NCBI GenBank assembly: GCA_038534295.1
Contig: JBCAXA010000003.1
Location: forward strand, 434,001 to 498,000
DNA: 64,000 nt
Direction: 5' to 3'
Source: JBCAXA01 sp038534295
GTDB lineage: Bacteria; Pseudomonadota; Gammaproteobacteria; Steroidobacterales; Woeseiaceae
The position numbers and the translations under genes are program-made. Positions 18,001 through 26,086 of this stretch are shown in pieces. Position 1 is the stretch's first letter. Every line of letters starts with the position of its first letter. The notes under the pieces were generated by a model. That model did no database searches. It saw nothing but the letters and a program-made list of their open reading frames with translations, and was not told where the DNA came from.

Positions 18001-18040
18001 GGATCGCAAGGATCGTCGTGTATCGCATCGTCTGGTTCAT
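15029..18040 (-). CDS. Large secreted S8 (subtilisin-like) protease with LamG-like insertion and GYLWxD repeats
   Basis: This 1003-residue exported serine protease has a signal segment at residues 1-25. A propeptide-like region follows to about 190 (fervidolysin-type: HIISLDAEMDIDTLGESI). The triad is D219 (VAVVDSG), H465 (GHGTHVAGT) and S666 (SGTSMAAA), with oxyanion N566 (SAGN). Between D219 and H465 there are about 245 residues, where subtilisins have about 30. Residues about 250-447 of the insert resemble a LamG/concanavalin fold (EFTFEAFITP, ELFVNGSRHW, SFAIGGWTGAID). After the catalytic domain come ten GYLWxD hexapeptides (766-825), an acidic run (about 875-890) and a C-terminal beta-sandwich (902-1003). 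It probably digests or binds extracellular polymers. A CRP-like palindrome lies about 100 bases upstream. Confidence 0.93.
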   Translation of the reverse strand: MNQTMRYTTILAILGAALGAGLLIESQRPKSEPAASIDRPTAHAVQPQAEPLPLLAAREHDTDTDTDEDLPDGTVFDADGLPLFAPVASKASTIEPATLAQRQALALRRTSQFAPSPGVGFSDHIISLDAEMDIDTLGESIADLDGEVLRYLPNLRIATVRIPVARANELTSLAGVGTVADDGDIGFMSTPAKATVQLPAIGSPEHVATNTSLGVAVVDSGVEPHKDLNLAQHVHLLAPATEYTSNKRKDGRLLALYLFDEEGDVVFDRIGDTREHLYLDNESATLDWQGGALTVSGGQFAGLPDKNIADEIDNRNEFTFEAFITPAHTSTKSEIVAHRSGSTTNFALYQYGNRLQAVVGIQGGSIYAYSNSGSVSAGQPMHVAVQRTTSGNVELFVNGSRHWSTSTNKSSRLGWSGAGSFAIGGWTGAIDMLALHSDSLGSSTIKKHSQDGANAYVTVFDAVGHGTHVAGTIAGTGSVSGGEHAGIAPGAKIYDLRILDEDGRGTVASALAAFDWLLENASSEGIRVVNLSIGKAVESPAADDILVQAAEQLVANGLVVVASAGNYGTLSNFHVTSPGNAPNVITVGALDINDTVCINDDAVADFSSHGPTLYDHTMKPDLLAPGSRVIAPTAKKGKFKKDHPHRIESCNNGACGDEYYRLSGTSMAAAITSGAATLLLSQDSSLNPATVKARLMRSARKVHGDPVATGAGALDISAALRDQGFTSQAPSPRLIRLSEQDTILIEDTGTLWGALEWAAQNLWSNGYLWRDGYLWSDGYLWSDGYLWTDGYLWRDGYLWRDGYLWRDGYLWADGYMWADGYLWADNDTLIAQTNDAGGSAAGGGDSCSGATGDNLMTNGGFETGGLSGLWLSGAGGDDDDDDEDEDDYDNVMISTTEYAGKKALRLKRGACASRELRTEYEAGQLLTVSGYHRSPSNSGWGSIGVDYFNSSWNEFDETMISLGPTNSQYERFTFTTEVPAGSAHVTLWFCGGNDSRFDELEVR
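15566..15745 (-). repeat. Ten tandem 18-bp repeats encoding GYLWxD hexapeptides
   Basis: Ten consecutive in-frame units encode G-Y-L/M-W-x-D, where x is R, S, T or A, preceded by a degenerate NLWSN unit. They lie between the protease domain and the C-terminal domain. The regular Trp/Tyr spacing suggests a stacked or carbohydrate- or wall-contacting linker. Repeats of this general type (xxWSDG) are known after the catalytic domain of some bacterial S8 proteases. Confidence 0.9.
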
Positions 18041-18137
18041 GGTGATCGCTCGGAAAGACTGGTTTCTCGATGCGGTCCATTAAACCGGTCAAGGGCTCTG
18101 ACGTCGGTGTCGAGCGACAGGCAAGGGGGCGTCGTTT

Positions 18138-18153
18138 TGTGACGTGGGTCACA
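18138..18153. promoter_or_regulatory. CRP/Clp-like binding site upstream of the subtilase
   Basis: TGTGACGTGGGTCACA matches the TGTGA-N6-TCACA consensus at all ten positions. It is centred about 105 bases upstream of the subtilase ATG. A TTTAAT hexamer on the minus strand (18079-18084) lies about 60 bases downstream of the site in the reading direction. Confidence 0.7.
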
Positions 18154-18178
18154 TAAGGCCGCCGTCAAATTGACGGCG

Positions 18179-21100
18179 TCAGGCGATCTTTTCGGAGCTG
18201 TCCCGAATGGCCTCGGTGATAATGATTTGGCCCTGCTCGTGCAGATCGTCCAGGTCCTGGTGCATCGCCTCGAGCAACGTATCGACGCCGTGCGGGTAAT
18301 CGACGCCAACAACGCCACACCAGCTGTTGCGCTGCGTTTTCGCTCTGTACATAACGATATCGGCGACTTTCAGCGTTTGTTCCCAACTGAGGCGGGTCGG
18401 GTCGTTGTCAAAGAACGGATACGACGCGTAGCCGATTGAACTCGTTGTGCGGGCGACTTGGCCAGGGCCGACGGGGAACACCGAGCTCGCAACGGCCGCG
18501 CGAATTCGTTCGGCGAGATGGCTTGCCTCGTCAGAGCCGGCCCGCCGCGCCACCATCAGAAACTCGTCGCCGCCCCAACGAATGACGGTGTCGGTCGAGC
18601 GGCACAAATTTTCCAGCGCCTGGGCGACGCCGACCAGCAAACGGTCGCCCGCCTGGTGGCCGTGCGTGTCGTTGACAGGTTTGAAGTGATCGAGGTCGAT
18701 CATCAGGAAAACAAACTCGTCCGGCGACTCACGCCGTTCGTGAACCGGTCGTTGCGCAACACGGTTCAACTGCGAGCCGATTTCCTCGAAGAAGAAGCGT
18801 CGGTTCCTGAGGCCCGTCAACGGGTCGGTATAACTCGCTTGGTGCAGCTTCTGGTTGGCGTGTTCGAGTTCGCGGTTGCGGGCGGCGATCTCGCGCGTGC
18901 GTTCGTCGACTTTAACTTCGAGCTGGCGACTGTACTCGGCCCGCTGACGCAGCTTGCGTTCCTGCGATTGCCAGATTGCGAAGCCGATCCCAATTGCTGT
19001 GGCCGCGTAAAGCAAATAGGCCCACGGGGTCAGCCACGGCGGCGGCTCGACCCGGATGTCCATGGCAAGGCCGGTTTCCGTCCAGATGCCGTCGCTGTTC
19101 GATGCGCGCACGCGGAACGTATATTGGCCGCCGTTGAGATTTGTGTATGTCGTACGATGTTGATTGCCGGCGTTGACCCAGTCGCGATCGAAGCCCTCGA
19201 GCTTGTAGGCAAACTGGTTTTCAGTTGGCGCAGCGAAGTCCAGTGCCGCGAACTCGAAAGTGACTACGTCGTCGGTGTAGTCGAGCTCGAGCGTTGCAAA
19301 GGCATCGTAAACGGCGTTGTCGTTCAGCGGCCGGTTCAGCAGTTCGAGCCCGGTCAGCGCAATCAACGGCGGCGTGCTGTTCATCGCGAGATTCATTGGG
19401 TCGAAGACGTTGAAACCGTTTGGACCGCCGAATAGCAGCCGCCCGTTGGCACTTTCGAAATGCGCGCCGAAGTTAAATTCGAAGGCTTGCAGACCATGAC
19501 TCACCGAGTAGTTCTGCACGGTGCCAAGACCGATATCGACGCTCGACAAACCGCGGTTCGTACTGACCCAGATGCGGCCCGAATTGTCGGCGCGAATGCC
19601 ATAGACGCTGTCGTCGGCGAGGCCATTGCGATCGTCGTACAGCCGGAAGGCAAGCTCATCGGCGGCGGCGGACGGATCGTCCGCCCGGTACAGACCTTCG
19701 CGCGTGCCAACCCAGAGACGGCCGGCATCGTCGACGTGCAACGCGTACACGGTCGATGTCAGAAAGCCGCTCGCGACCGACTCGGTGTCCGAAAAACGCT
19801 CCCACTCAGAAGCGTCGACGCCGAGGCGATGCAAACCACCGCCGTCCGTACCGACCCACAAATTGCCGTCGGTATCCTCGGCAATGGCGGTTGCGCGTGG
19901 GCTTGCCAGTGACGCGGGATCTTGGGCGTCGTGCGGGAAGTGGGTAAAGGTGCTGGCCCCGGGTTCGAGCATGTCGACGCCACCGCCGAAGGTACCGATC
20001 CACAGGCGGCCGCGACTGTCGATGAGCAGGCTCATGATGCCATCGGCGGCCAACGAGTTCGGGTCGGCCGGATCGGTGCGATATGTGGTGACGTCGCCGG
20101 TCGTCGTGTTCATGCGGCTCAAACCGCCCATCATCGTGCCGATCCACAGATTGCTGCTGTCACCGGCAAGCGCCATCACGCGGTCGTCGTCTAAGCCGCG
20201 ACCGTCAGGCAGCGATGCGTCAATGCGTTGCGTGATGTCGCCGTTGGCATCGAGGCGCGTCAAGCCCGCACCGAAGCTACCGAACCAAATACCGTCATCG
20301 TCGGCATCGGCGAACGATGTTACGTGTCGAATGCGGTGGCTGGCATCGTCGCTGAGCTCTGGCAGCACGTGACCGAACGACCACGTCCGCGGGTTCCACT
20401 TGTTGACCCCGGCCGTTTTGGTGCCGACCCAAAGAAGTCCGCCGCGATCCTGGTAAAGCGCAATCGTGTTGTTGTCGCTGAGCGTCGTCGGTACGTCGCT
20501 CGCGTAACGATAGGTAACGAACAGATCGGAGTCTGGCAGATAGCGATTCAGACCGTCGGCCGTCGCAACCCAGAGCCTGCCGGCGTTGTCTTCGAGTAAT
20601 GCTTCGACGCGATTGTTGCTGATCGCGCCCGCGGAGTCCTCGTGGCGATAGTGCTGGAAGTGTACGCCGTCTGTGCTACGGCTGAGGCCACCACGCTGCG
20701 TACCGACCCAAAGTGTGCCGCTGCTGTCCCGAGCCAAGGTGCGCACGCGATCGCCAGCGATGTTGGTGGGACCGTCGCCGCCGACCGCGACGCGCTCGAT
20801 CCGGTTGGTCGCGGGGTCATAGCGATCGAGACCGCCGTTCGTGCCAATCCAAACCGTGCCATCGATATCAACCAGCAATGCCCGCACGGAGTCGTCGCTG
20901 AGACTGGTGGCAGGATCGTCACCGTTCTTGAACACGGTGATCTTGCCGCTTCTCAAATCGAGTCGATTCAGTCCGTCGCGTAATGTGCCGACCCAAAGAT
21001 AGCCACGCGGATCGTAGGCGAGCCGCTGAATCTTGTCGTCGCTGAGGCCGTGTGCGCTGGTCACGCGTTCAAAGCCGGCCGTGCTCGAATTCCAAAGCGC

Positions 21101-21472
21101 GATACCGCCGCCGTCTGTGCCTACCCACAGCTGACCGTCGGCGGTTAATGCTAGATCGGTTACGTAGTCGGCCGGCAGAGAGTTCGGGTCGGCGCGGTCG
21201 AACTGAAAGTGCAGAAAGCGTTGGCCGTCATACCGGTTGAGGCCATTCTCGGTGGCGAACCACAGAAATCCGCGCTGATCTTGAACGATGGCCATGACGC
21301 TGTTCTGCGCCAACCCTTGTTCGGCTGTGAGACGTTCGAAACGCATCGGCTGCGGCGGGGTCGAGGCGGCGGCGGCCCCGCACCAGACGAGCGCGACGAC
21401 GCCGGCGAGTGCTGCTAAGCACGCGCGTCGTCGCTCTAGAATCGATCGCTCCTTAATTCGATTCACCGCCAT
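18179..21472 (-). CDS. Sensor beta-propeller diguanylate cyclase (Reg_prop, Y_Y_Y, GGDEF)
   Basis: This protein has about 1097 residues with an N-terminal signal/anchor (LAALAGVVALVWCGAAAAS). About fourteen two-component-regulator propeller repeats follow, each with the W-V/I-G-T core (GQLWVGTDGGG, GRLWIGTFGGG, GRIWVSTNRG), forming two seven-bladed propellers. Next are a Y_Y_Y domain (ENQFAYKLEGFDRDWVNAG), one transmembrane helix (PWAYLLYAATAIGIGFAIW), a coiled coil and a GGDEF domain. The active-site motif RWGGDEF is intact near residue 967 and DxLTGLRNRR is canonical, so cyclic-di-GMP synthesis is expected. The periplasmic propeller probably senses a ligand. ATG 21472 is preferred to an in-frame start at 21547 because it puts the signal close to the N-terminus. 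Confidence 0.92.
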   Translation of the reverse strand: MAVNRIKERSILERRRACLAALAGVVALVWCGAAAASTPPQPMRFERLTAEQGLAQNSVMAIVQDQRGFLWFATENGLNRYDGQRFLHFQFDRADPNSLPADYVTDLALTADGQLWVGTDGGGIALWNSSTAGFERVTSAHGLSDDKIQRLAYDPRGYLWVGTLRDGLNRLDLRSGKITVFKNGDDPATSLSDDSVRALLVDIDGTVWIGTNGGLDRYDPATNRIERVAVGGDGPTNIAGDRVRTLARDSSGTLWVGTQRGGLSRSTDGVHFQHYRHEDSAGAISNNRVEALLEDNAGRLWVATADGLNRYLPDSDLFVTYRYASDVPTTLSDNNTIALYQDRGGLLWVGTKTAGVNKWNPRTWSFGHVLPELSDDASHRIRHVTSFADADDDGIWFGSFGAGLTRLDANGDITQRIDASLPDGRGLDDDRVMALAGDSSNLWIGTMMGGLSRMNTTTGDVTTYRTDPADPNSLAADGIMSLLIDSRGRLWIGTFGGGVDMLEPGASTFTHFPHDAQDPASLASPRATAIAEDTDGNLWVGTDGGGLHRLGVDASEWERFSDTESVASGFLTSTVYALHVDDAGRLWVGTREGLYRADDPSAAADELAFRLYDDRNGLADDSVYGIRADNSGRIWVSTNRGLSSVDIGLGTVQNYSVSHGLQAFEFNFGAHFESANGRLLFGGPNGFNVFDPMNLAMNSTPPLIALTGLELLNRPLNDNAVYDAFATLELDYTDDVVTFEFAALDFAAPTENQFAYKLEGFDRDWVNAGNQHRTTYTNLNGGQYTFRVRASNSDGIWTETGLAMDIRVEPPPWLTPWAYLLYAATAIGIGFAIWQSQERKLRQRAEYSRQLEVKVDERTREIAARNRELEHANQKLHQASYTDPLTGLRNRRFFFEEIGSQLNRVAQRPVHERRESPDEFVFLMIDLDHFKPVNDTHGHQAGDRLLVGVAQALENLCRSTDTVIRWGGDEFLMVARRAGSDEASHLAERIRAAVASSVFPVGPGQVARTTSSIGYASYPFFDNDPTRLSWEQTLKVADIVMYRAKTQRNSWCGVVGVDYPHGVDTLLEAMHQDLDDLHEQGQIIITEAIRDSSEKIA

Positions 21473-21599
21473 CGCCCATCTGTTGCCGTTGTTGCGGAGT
21501 TCTTTAAGACCCGGACAAGCCCCGGGTGCAATGACCGCTGAGTGCAACAGAATTGCAAAAAAAAGTCTGTGTTCGAGTCCCGAACAACAGTCGTCGTGA

Positions 21600-21615
21600 C
21601 GTGACCTAGGTCACA
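21600..21615. promoter_or_regulatory. CRP/Clp-like site upstream of the propeller diguanylate cyclase
   Basis: CGTGACCTAGGTCACA matches TGTGA-N6-TCACA at nine of ten positions. It lies between the GGDEF-EAL stop and the start of the propeller cyclase, about 135 bases upstream of the latter. No clear -10 was matched to it. Confidence 0.5.
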
Positions 21616-21627
21616 GAATGATGAACA

Positions 21628-23316
21628 TCAACCCGCCAGTGTCGACGTGAACGGAAGTTCAACGACGTTGCCGTCCGTGCCATCATCGCGTAGCGAATCG
21701 ATGAACTCCGGAACGTCGTCGGCGAGCAGCGGCAGCGACAGAAAGTAGCCCTGTACCGCGCGGCAGCCACGCTTGCGCAACCAGTCGAGCTGTTCGCGTT
21801 GCTCGACGCCGACGGCGACCGTGTTCCAGCCGAGTTCATGCGCCATGGCGAGCAGTGCTGAGCACAGTGCCGACGAAGCCTCGTCAGCCGTTGCCTTCAG
21901 TACCAGATCGCGACTGAGCTTGACCGCATAGATCGGGAAGCGGATCAATCGGCTGGCCGATGAATAGCCGAGCCCGAATTGATCGATCACCAGGCGTGCG
22001 CCGATTGCGGCGACTTTGTGCGCGATGGTGTAACCGCGATCGTGCGACATCAGCATTCGTTCGGTCAGCTCAATCTGCAGACGATGCGGCTCCAGCGACG
22101 TTTCATCGATGGCCGCCTGAATCGACTCAACAAACTGCGGGTGTGAGAACTCCGCTTCCGTTACGTTGACCGAGACGGCGAGATCGAGACCGTCGCTTTG
22201 CCAGGCCGCCGCATGCCGGCAGGCCTCGCGCATCGCCCAGGCGCCAACGTCGGGCATGAGCCCGCCAGCCAGCGCAAGCTCGATAAACTCCTCAGGCTGC
22301 AATTCACCGCGAATTGGATGGTCCCAGCGCAGCAAGGCTTCGAGGCCAACCACTTTGTCGTTGTCGAGACGAAAGCGCGGTTGGTAGCGTAGCCGCAGCT
22401 GATTTTGGTCAATCGCCCAGCGCAGCTCTTCTTTAGCATCGAGTCGCTGATTGACCCGATAGCGCATCGTGCTCGAATAAAACTCGTGCCGTTTGCCGCC
22501 GGTGACACCGGCTTCGTGCAGCGCTACGCGAGCATTCGACAACAGCGTTCCCGACTCCGAGCCGTCAATAGGAAACAGTGCGATGCCGAGGCAGGGATGC
22601 AGCTCGATGTCGTGTCCGTCAATCGTAAACGGCGTCTCGAACGCTTCGCGCAAGCGATCGCTCAAGCCCGTCGCGGACTCCCGCGTATCGACATCGGCGA
22701 TCGCAAGTACGAACTCGTCGCTACCGAGCCGCGTAAACGAATCGGTACCGCGCAGCTGTCGCTGCAGCCGATCGGCACAGCTGCGCAGCAGCCGGTCGCC
22801 AATTTCGCGGCCGATGCTGCGGTTGATGCGATTGATGCCCTCGAGATCCATGGCGACGACGGCCATGCCGCGCTCGCGAAGGCGCGCATCGGCAAGCATG
22901 AGTTCGAGTTGTTCTTCGAACGCCGTGTCGCGCGGTATACCGGTCAAGGTATCGATTTCGGTCAGATCGATACTGTCCGTAACGTCACTGGGGCGCTGGA
23001 CCAGACGCAAAATCGCCAGCACTCGATTGAAACCGCGCACGATCAGTCGCACGCGATAGTGGTAATTGTGACCCTTACCGGGTAGCCGAACGCCGAAAGA
23101 CAACTCGTCGCGCGTGTCGAGCGCGCGCCGCACGTTGCGTAACGCGGCTTTCGCAGCGTCCGGTGGCCACAGGTCGCTAATGCGCTGGTCGACCATCTCG
23201 GTTGGCTTCAAGATGGTGTCTTTCTGACCGCCACCCAGGTACTTCAGTACACGGCCGCGATTGTCGATCTCGACAAATACGTCCGGCATGCTCGAAATCA
23301 GGCTGGATTCCGCCAC
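21628..23316 (-). CDS. Degenerate GGDEF-EAL protein with N-terminal PAS-like domain
   Basis: This 562-residue cytoplasmic protein has a PAS-like fold at residues 1-110 (MPDVFVEIDNRGRVLKYLGG), a GGDEF domain at about 120-285 and an EAL domain at about 300-550. The GGDEF signature reads RLGSDEF, with the second Gly replaced by Ser. The EAL motif itself is kept as EALLRW, and NVTEAEF and ELTERML are present. However, the DDFGTG loop reads DQFGLG, the KxD motif reads KLSRD, and AEGVE reads AVGVEQ. Several metal and catalytic residues are therefore lost, which suggests an effector or receptor of c-di-GMP rather than an enzyme. It lies directly upstream of the propeller diguanylate cyclase on the same strand, about 155 bases away. 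Confidence 0.9.
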   Translation of the reverse strand: MAESSLISSMPDVFVEIDNRGRVLKYLGGGQKDTILKPTEMVDQRISDLWPPDAAKAALRNVRRALDTRDELSFGVRLPGKGHNYHYRVRLIVRGFNRVLAILRLVQRPSDVTDSIDLTEIDTLTGIPRDTAFEEQLELMLADARLRERGMAVVAMDLEGINRINRSIGREIGDRLLRSCADRLQRQLRGTDSFTRLGSDEFVLAIADVDTRESATGLSDRLREAFETPFTIDGHDIELHPCLGIALFPIDGSESGTLLSNARVALHEAGVTGGKRHEFYSSTMRYRVNQRLDAKEELRWAIDQNQLRLRYQPRFRLDNDKVVGLEALLRWDHPIRGELQPEEFIELALAGGLMPDVGAWAMREACRHAAAWQSDGLDLAVSVNVTEAEFSHPQFVESIQAAIDETSLEPHRLQIELTERMLMSHDRGYTIAHKVAAIGARLVIDQFGLGYSSASRLIRFPIYAVKLSRDLVLKATADEASSALCSALLAMAHELGWNTVAVGVEQREQLDWLRKRGCRAVQGYFLSLPLLADDVPEFIDSLRDDGTDGNVVELPFTSTLAG

Positions 23317-23550
23317 CGACTCATCCTTCGCTCAGGGCTGTTTTAGTAGTAATCCAACGGTAGACCGGCGACATTAGCGGATCGCAAGCCCCTAATCGGC
23401 GACCTGTTTCACAGCCCGCCGACCTGGAATGGTGCATCTGTCATAATCTGGGGTTCTGGACTCAACATCGTCGCTACGCGCGACGGCCTTGCGGCCTCCG
23501 ATGATCTCGGTAACCTCCGCCGCTTCGGTGCCAAAAAACTGAATGAAATC

Positions 23551-25251
23551 ATGCTGGACGTCTTGAAAGTCGCGCTCGCACTGATCGTCGCCGTATACGT
23601 GCTGCGCATACTGTGGCGGCGTTTGTTGCTGTCGCGCGCCAAACATCGGTCACTGACCGGCCACGGTCGTATCGCCCGGCGATTGGCGCGCCTCGTACCG
23701 TTCTACGCTTACGCCGACGACGAGGTGTTTGGTGTCGATGGCGCAGATCCGGCGCTGCAGCAGCGCCGCCGGCAGGGATTTGCAGCGCTGCGTGAAAGAT
23801 TGCTCGCGAAGTCGGAGCAGTCCCGCGCGGCAAGCAAGGATCTCGCACCCGGCGTGTCGGACATGCAGTTCACGAGCGCCTACCGCGTGCCGTTTCAATT
23901 TCGTCGCTTTGTCATGGAGCAGCTGCCGCTCGGTTCGTTTGTCAATGCATCCGACGGTGTGCAGCTGCGCGATCTCGACGGCAATTGGTCCTTCGACCTC
24001 GGTGGATCCTACGGTGTCAATTTGTTGGGCTACGACTTCTACAAAGGCACAATGGAGCGCGCACTCGAGCGGACTAAAGACCTGGGTCCCGTGCTGGGTC
24101 CCTATCATCCGCTGATTGCTGAGAACGTCGAACGGATTCGACGCATTTCCGGCCTCGACGAAGTGTCGTTCCATATGTCCGGCACCGAAGCCGTCATGCA
24201 GGCAGTGCGCCTTGCGCGCTATCACACCCGTCGCCCTAAGCTCGCGATGTTTTGCGGCGCCTATCACGGTTGGTGGGATGGTGTGCAACCCGGCGTCGGC
24301 TCACAGCGCGGCTACCGCGACATTCTGAATTTGCAAGACATGAGCGAGAAATCGCTGGCGGTACTCAAGTCCCGCAACGACATCGCTTGCCTGCTGATTA
24401 ACCCGCTGCAGGCGCTGCACCCGAATAAGTCGGCAACCAGTGATGCGATGTTGGTTGGTTCGGAACGCAAAGCGTGCTACGACAAACAAGCGTATGCCGC
24501 GTGGCTGCAAGAGTTACGCAGAGTCTGTACCGACAAGGGCATCGCACTCATTTTCGATGAAGTCTTTGTCGGATTTCGATTAGCGCAGGGCGGCGCCCAA
24601 GAATACTTCGGCGTCCGTGCCGACCTCGTCACCTACGGTAAGACCATCGGCGGTGGTCTCCCGGTTGGCGTGATTGCCGGTCGACACGAGCTGATGCGTC
24701 GCTATCGCGACAATTCACCGACCGACATCTGTTTTGCTCGCGGTACGTTCAACTCGCACCCGATGGTCATGGCGGCGATGAATGAGTTTCTGCAATACGC
24801 CGATACCGCGGAGTATCGCGAGCAGGTCGATGCGGCCGAGGCCGTTTGGAACCGGCGCTTTGCTGAGTTGAACGACGCGCTGGCTGCCAACAACGTTCCG
24901 GTACACGTTTACAACATGGTGTCGATCGGCTTGGTCGGTTACTCCGCCGTCAGCCGGTATAACTGGCTGCTGCAATACTATCTGCGTGCGGAAGGCCTAA
25001 GCCTGTCGTGGGTCGGTACCGGTCGGTTCATCTTCAGTCACAACTACACGGACGTCGATTTTGCGACCGTGGTCGAGCGTATTGTCGCTGCCGGTCAACG
25101 TATGCGTGACGACGGATGGTGGGACGCCCCGGATGGGCTGACGAACAAAGCGATCAAGCGCCAAGTGCTGCGCGAGATGCTGCGTAGCCGGTTCGGCCGC
25201 AGGACCGACGCGACCGCGGCGCCGCGCTTAACCAGTAACGAACAAGCGTAA
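23551..25251 (+). CDS. Membrane-anchored class III PLP aminotransferase (GSA aminotransferase-like)
   Basis: This 566-residue protein has one N-terminal transmembrane helix (VLKVALALIVAVYVLRILW) followed by a basic stretch. From about residue 100 there is a fold-type I class III aminotransferase domain. Signatures are HMSGTEAVMQAVRLAR, FCGAYHGWWDG, the cofactor Asp in LIFDEVFVGFR and the Schiff-base Lys in VTYGKTIGGGLPVG. The closest familiar relative is glutamate-1-semialdehyde 2,1-aminomutase. Members of this class also act as domains in polyketide and lipid pathways. The membrane anchor is unusual and suggests a lipid-linked or membrane-bound substrate. It is convergent with a membrane-protein gene and shares a terminator with it. 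The substrate is unknown. Confidence 0.9.
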   Translation: MLDVLKVALALIVAVYVLRILWRRLLLSRAKHRSLTGHGRIARRLARLVPFYAYADDEVFGVDGADPALQQRRRQGFAALRERLLAKSEQSRAASKDLAPGVSDMQFTSAYRVPFQFRRFVMEQLPLGSFVNASDGVQLRDLDGNWSFDLGGSYGVNLLGYDFYKGTMERALERTKDLGPVLGPYHPLIAENVERIRRISGLDEVSFHMSGTEAVMQAVRLARYHTRRPKLAMFCGAYHGWWDGVQPGVGSQRGYRDILNLQDMSEKSLAVLKSRNDIACLLINPLQALHPNKSATSDAMLVGSERKACYDKQAYAAWLQELRRVCTDKGIALIFDEVFVGFRLAQGGAQEYFGVRADLVTYGKTIGGGLPVGVIAGRHELMRRYRDNSPTDICFARGTFNSHPMVMAAMNEFLQYADTAEYREQVDAAEAVWNRRFAELNDALAANNVPVHVYNMVSIGLVGYSAVSRYNWLLQYYLRAEGLSLSWVGTGRFIFSHNYTDVDFATVVERIVAAGQRMRDDGWWDAPDGLTNKAIKRQVLREMLRSRFGRRTDATAAPRLTSNEQA

Positions 25252-25256
25252 AAAAA

Positions 25257-25284
25257 CCCGCCCGGCAATGCCGGGCGGGTTCTT
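25257..25284. terminator. Bidirectional terminator
   Basis: A 10-bp perfect stem CCCGCCCGGC/GCCGGGCGGG with a 3-base loop is flanked by TTCTT on the plus side and seven T when read on the minus strand. It serves the aminotransferase and the convergent membrane-protein gene. Confidence 0.92.
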
Positions 25285-25307
25285 GATTGCAATTACCGCA
25301 GCGCTCG

Positions 25308-25997
25308 TCAGGTCGTCGCCGGTGTTGGCGGCTCCTCGTCTTGGTCATCCTGATCGCCATGCGCAACGTGGTACATCGGATCGATCAGTTCGCCGCGCAG
25401 CAAATAGAACGGCGCTTTGCAGTACAGCTTAAAGTCGTGAAACGGGTCGGTGAGAATCTTGGTTGCCCAGACCAATCCGGTCTTGATGTCGCTGATGAAG
25501 AACAGGTGTACGGTGCGGAAAATCAACGCACCGATCGCGAGCACCAACCAGAGAATCATCAGGTTGTAGAAATACGCGTCCCAGCTCGCATGCGCTTCAA
25601 ACATTCCGAACATCGTTGGGAAGAAGTACAGAAACACCGGTGATGCGGCCCAGATACCGTGCAGCACGCGCTTGCGGTGCAGGTTGTAGCCGACCTTGAT
25701 GTCTTCCTTGTGCTCAAACGTCGCGTCGTTGATTTCGTCGTACGTCTTCGGCTCGAAAAAGAAATGGCCAATCTGTCGCGAACACATCGCAACGACCCAG
25801 CCGAGCAGCACGGCGCTGGTTGGATCGAAGAACAGCATCACGTACGTGACGATAAAACAGCACGCGCTCAGAAAATGCAGCGACTGATTTATCCGACTGT
25901 GGTGATAGAGCCGGTGGTCATCCCAGCGCTGGACGCGCAGTTCTTCGAAAAAGCTGCGCTTGTCTTCGTTGTTATCGGTTGCGGCAATGCTGCCCAT
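25308..25997 (-). CDS. Integral membrane protein, possibly Mpo1/DUF962-like
   Basis: This 229-residue protein has about four hydrophobic segments and several histidines next to membrane faces (YHHSRINQSLHFLSACC, RQIGHFFFEPKTYDE, KRVLHGIWAASP). The N-x-x-x-H and Q-x-G-H-F-F-x-E pattern recalls DUF962/Mpo1-like dioxygenases that act on lipid 2-hydroxy acids, but I am not certain. The C-terminus is acidic and Pro-rich. It lies 89 bases downstream of the phosphatidylserine decarboxylase gene on the same strand, consistent with a lipid role. Confidence 0.6.
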   Translation of the reverse strand: MGSIAATDNNEDKRSFFEELRVQRWDDHRLYHHSRINQSLHFLSACCFIVTYVMLFFDPTSAVLLGWVVAMCSRQIGHFFFEPKTYDEINDATFEHKEDIKVGYNLHRKRVLHGIWAASPVFLYFFPTMFGMFEAHASWDAYFYNLMILWLVLAIGALIFRTVHLFFISDIKTGLVWATKILTDPFHDFKLYCKAPFYLLRGELIDPMYHVAHGDQDDQDEEPPTPATT

Positions 25998-26086
25998 CGT
26001 TGAGTTGCCTCGTTCCAGGGTCCCTCGAGAAGACCCGTATTATCACGAAATTGTAAATTTTCGCCACGTCAGGCCGCAGACGCTGA

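Noticed and set aside
23353..23550. A 5' extension of the aminotransferase frame.
   Set aside because: The frame is open but has no ATG, GTG or TTG start, and the membrane helix begins right after ATG 23551. It is kept only as a remark.
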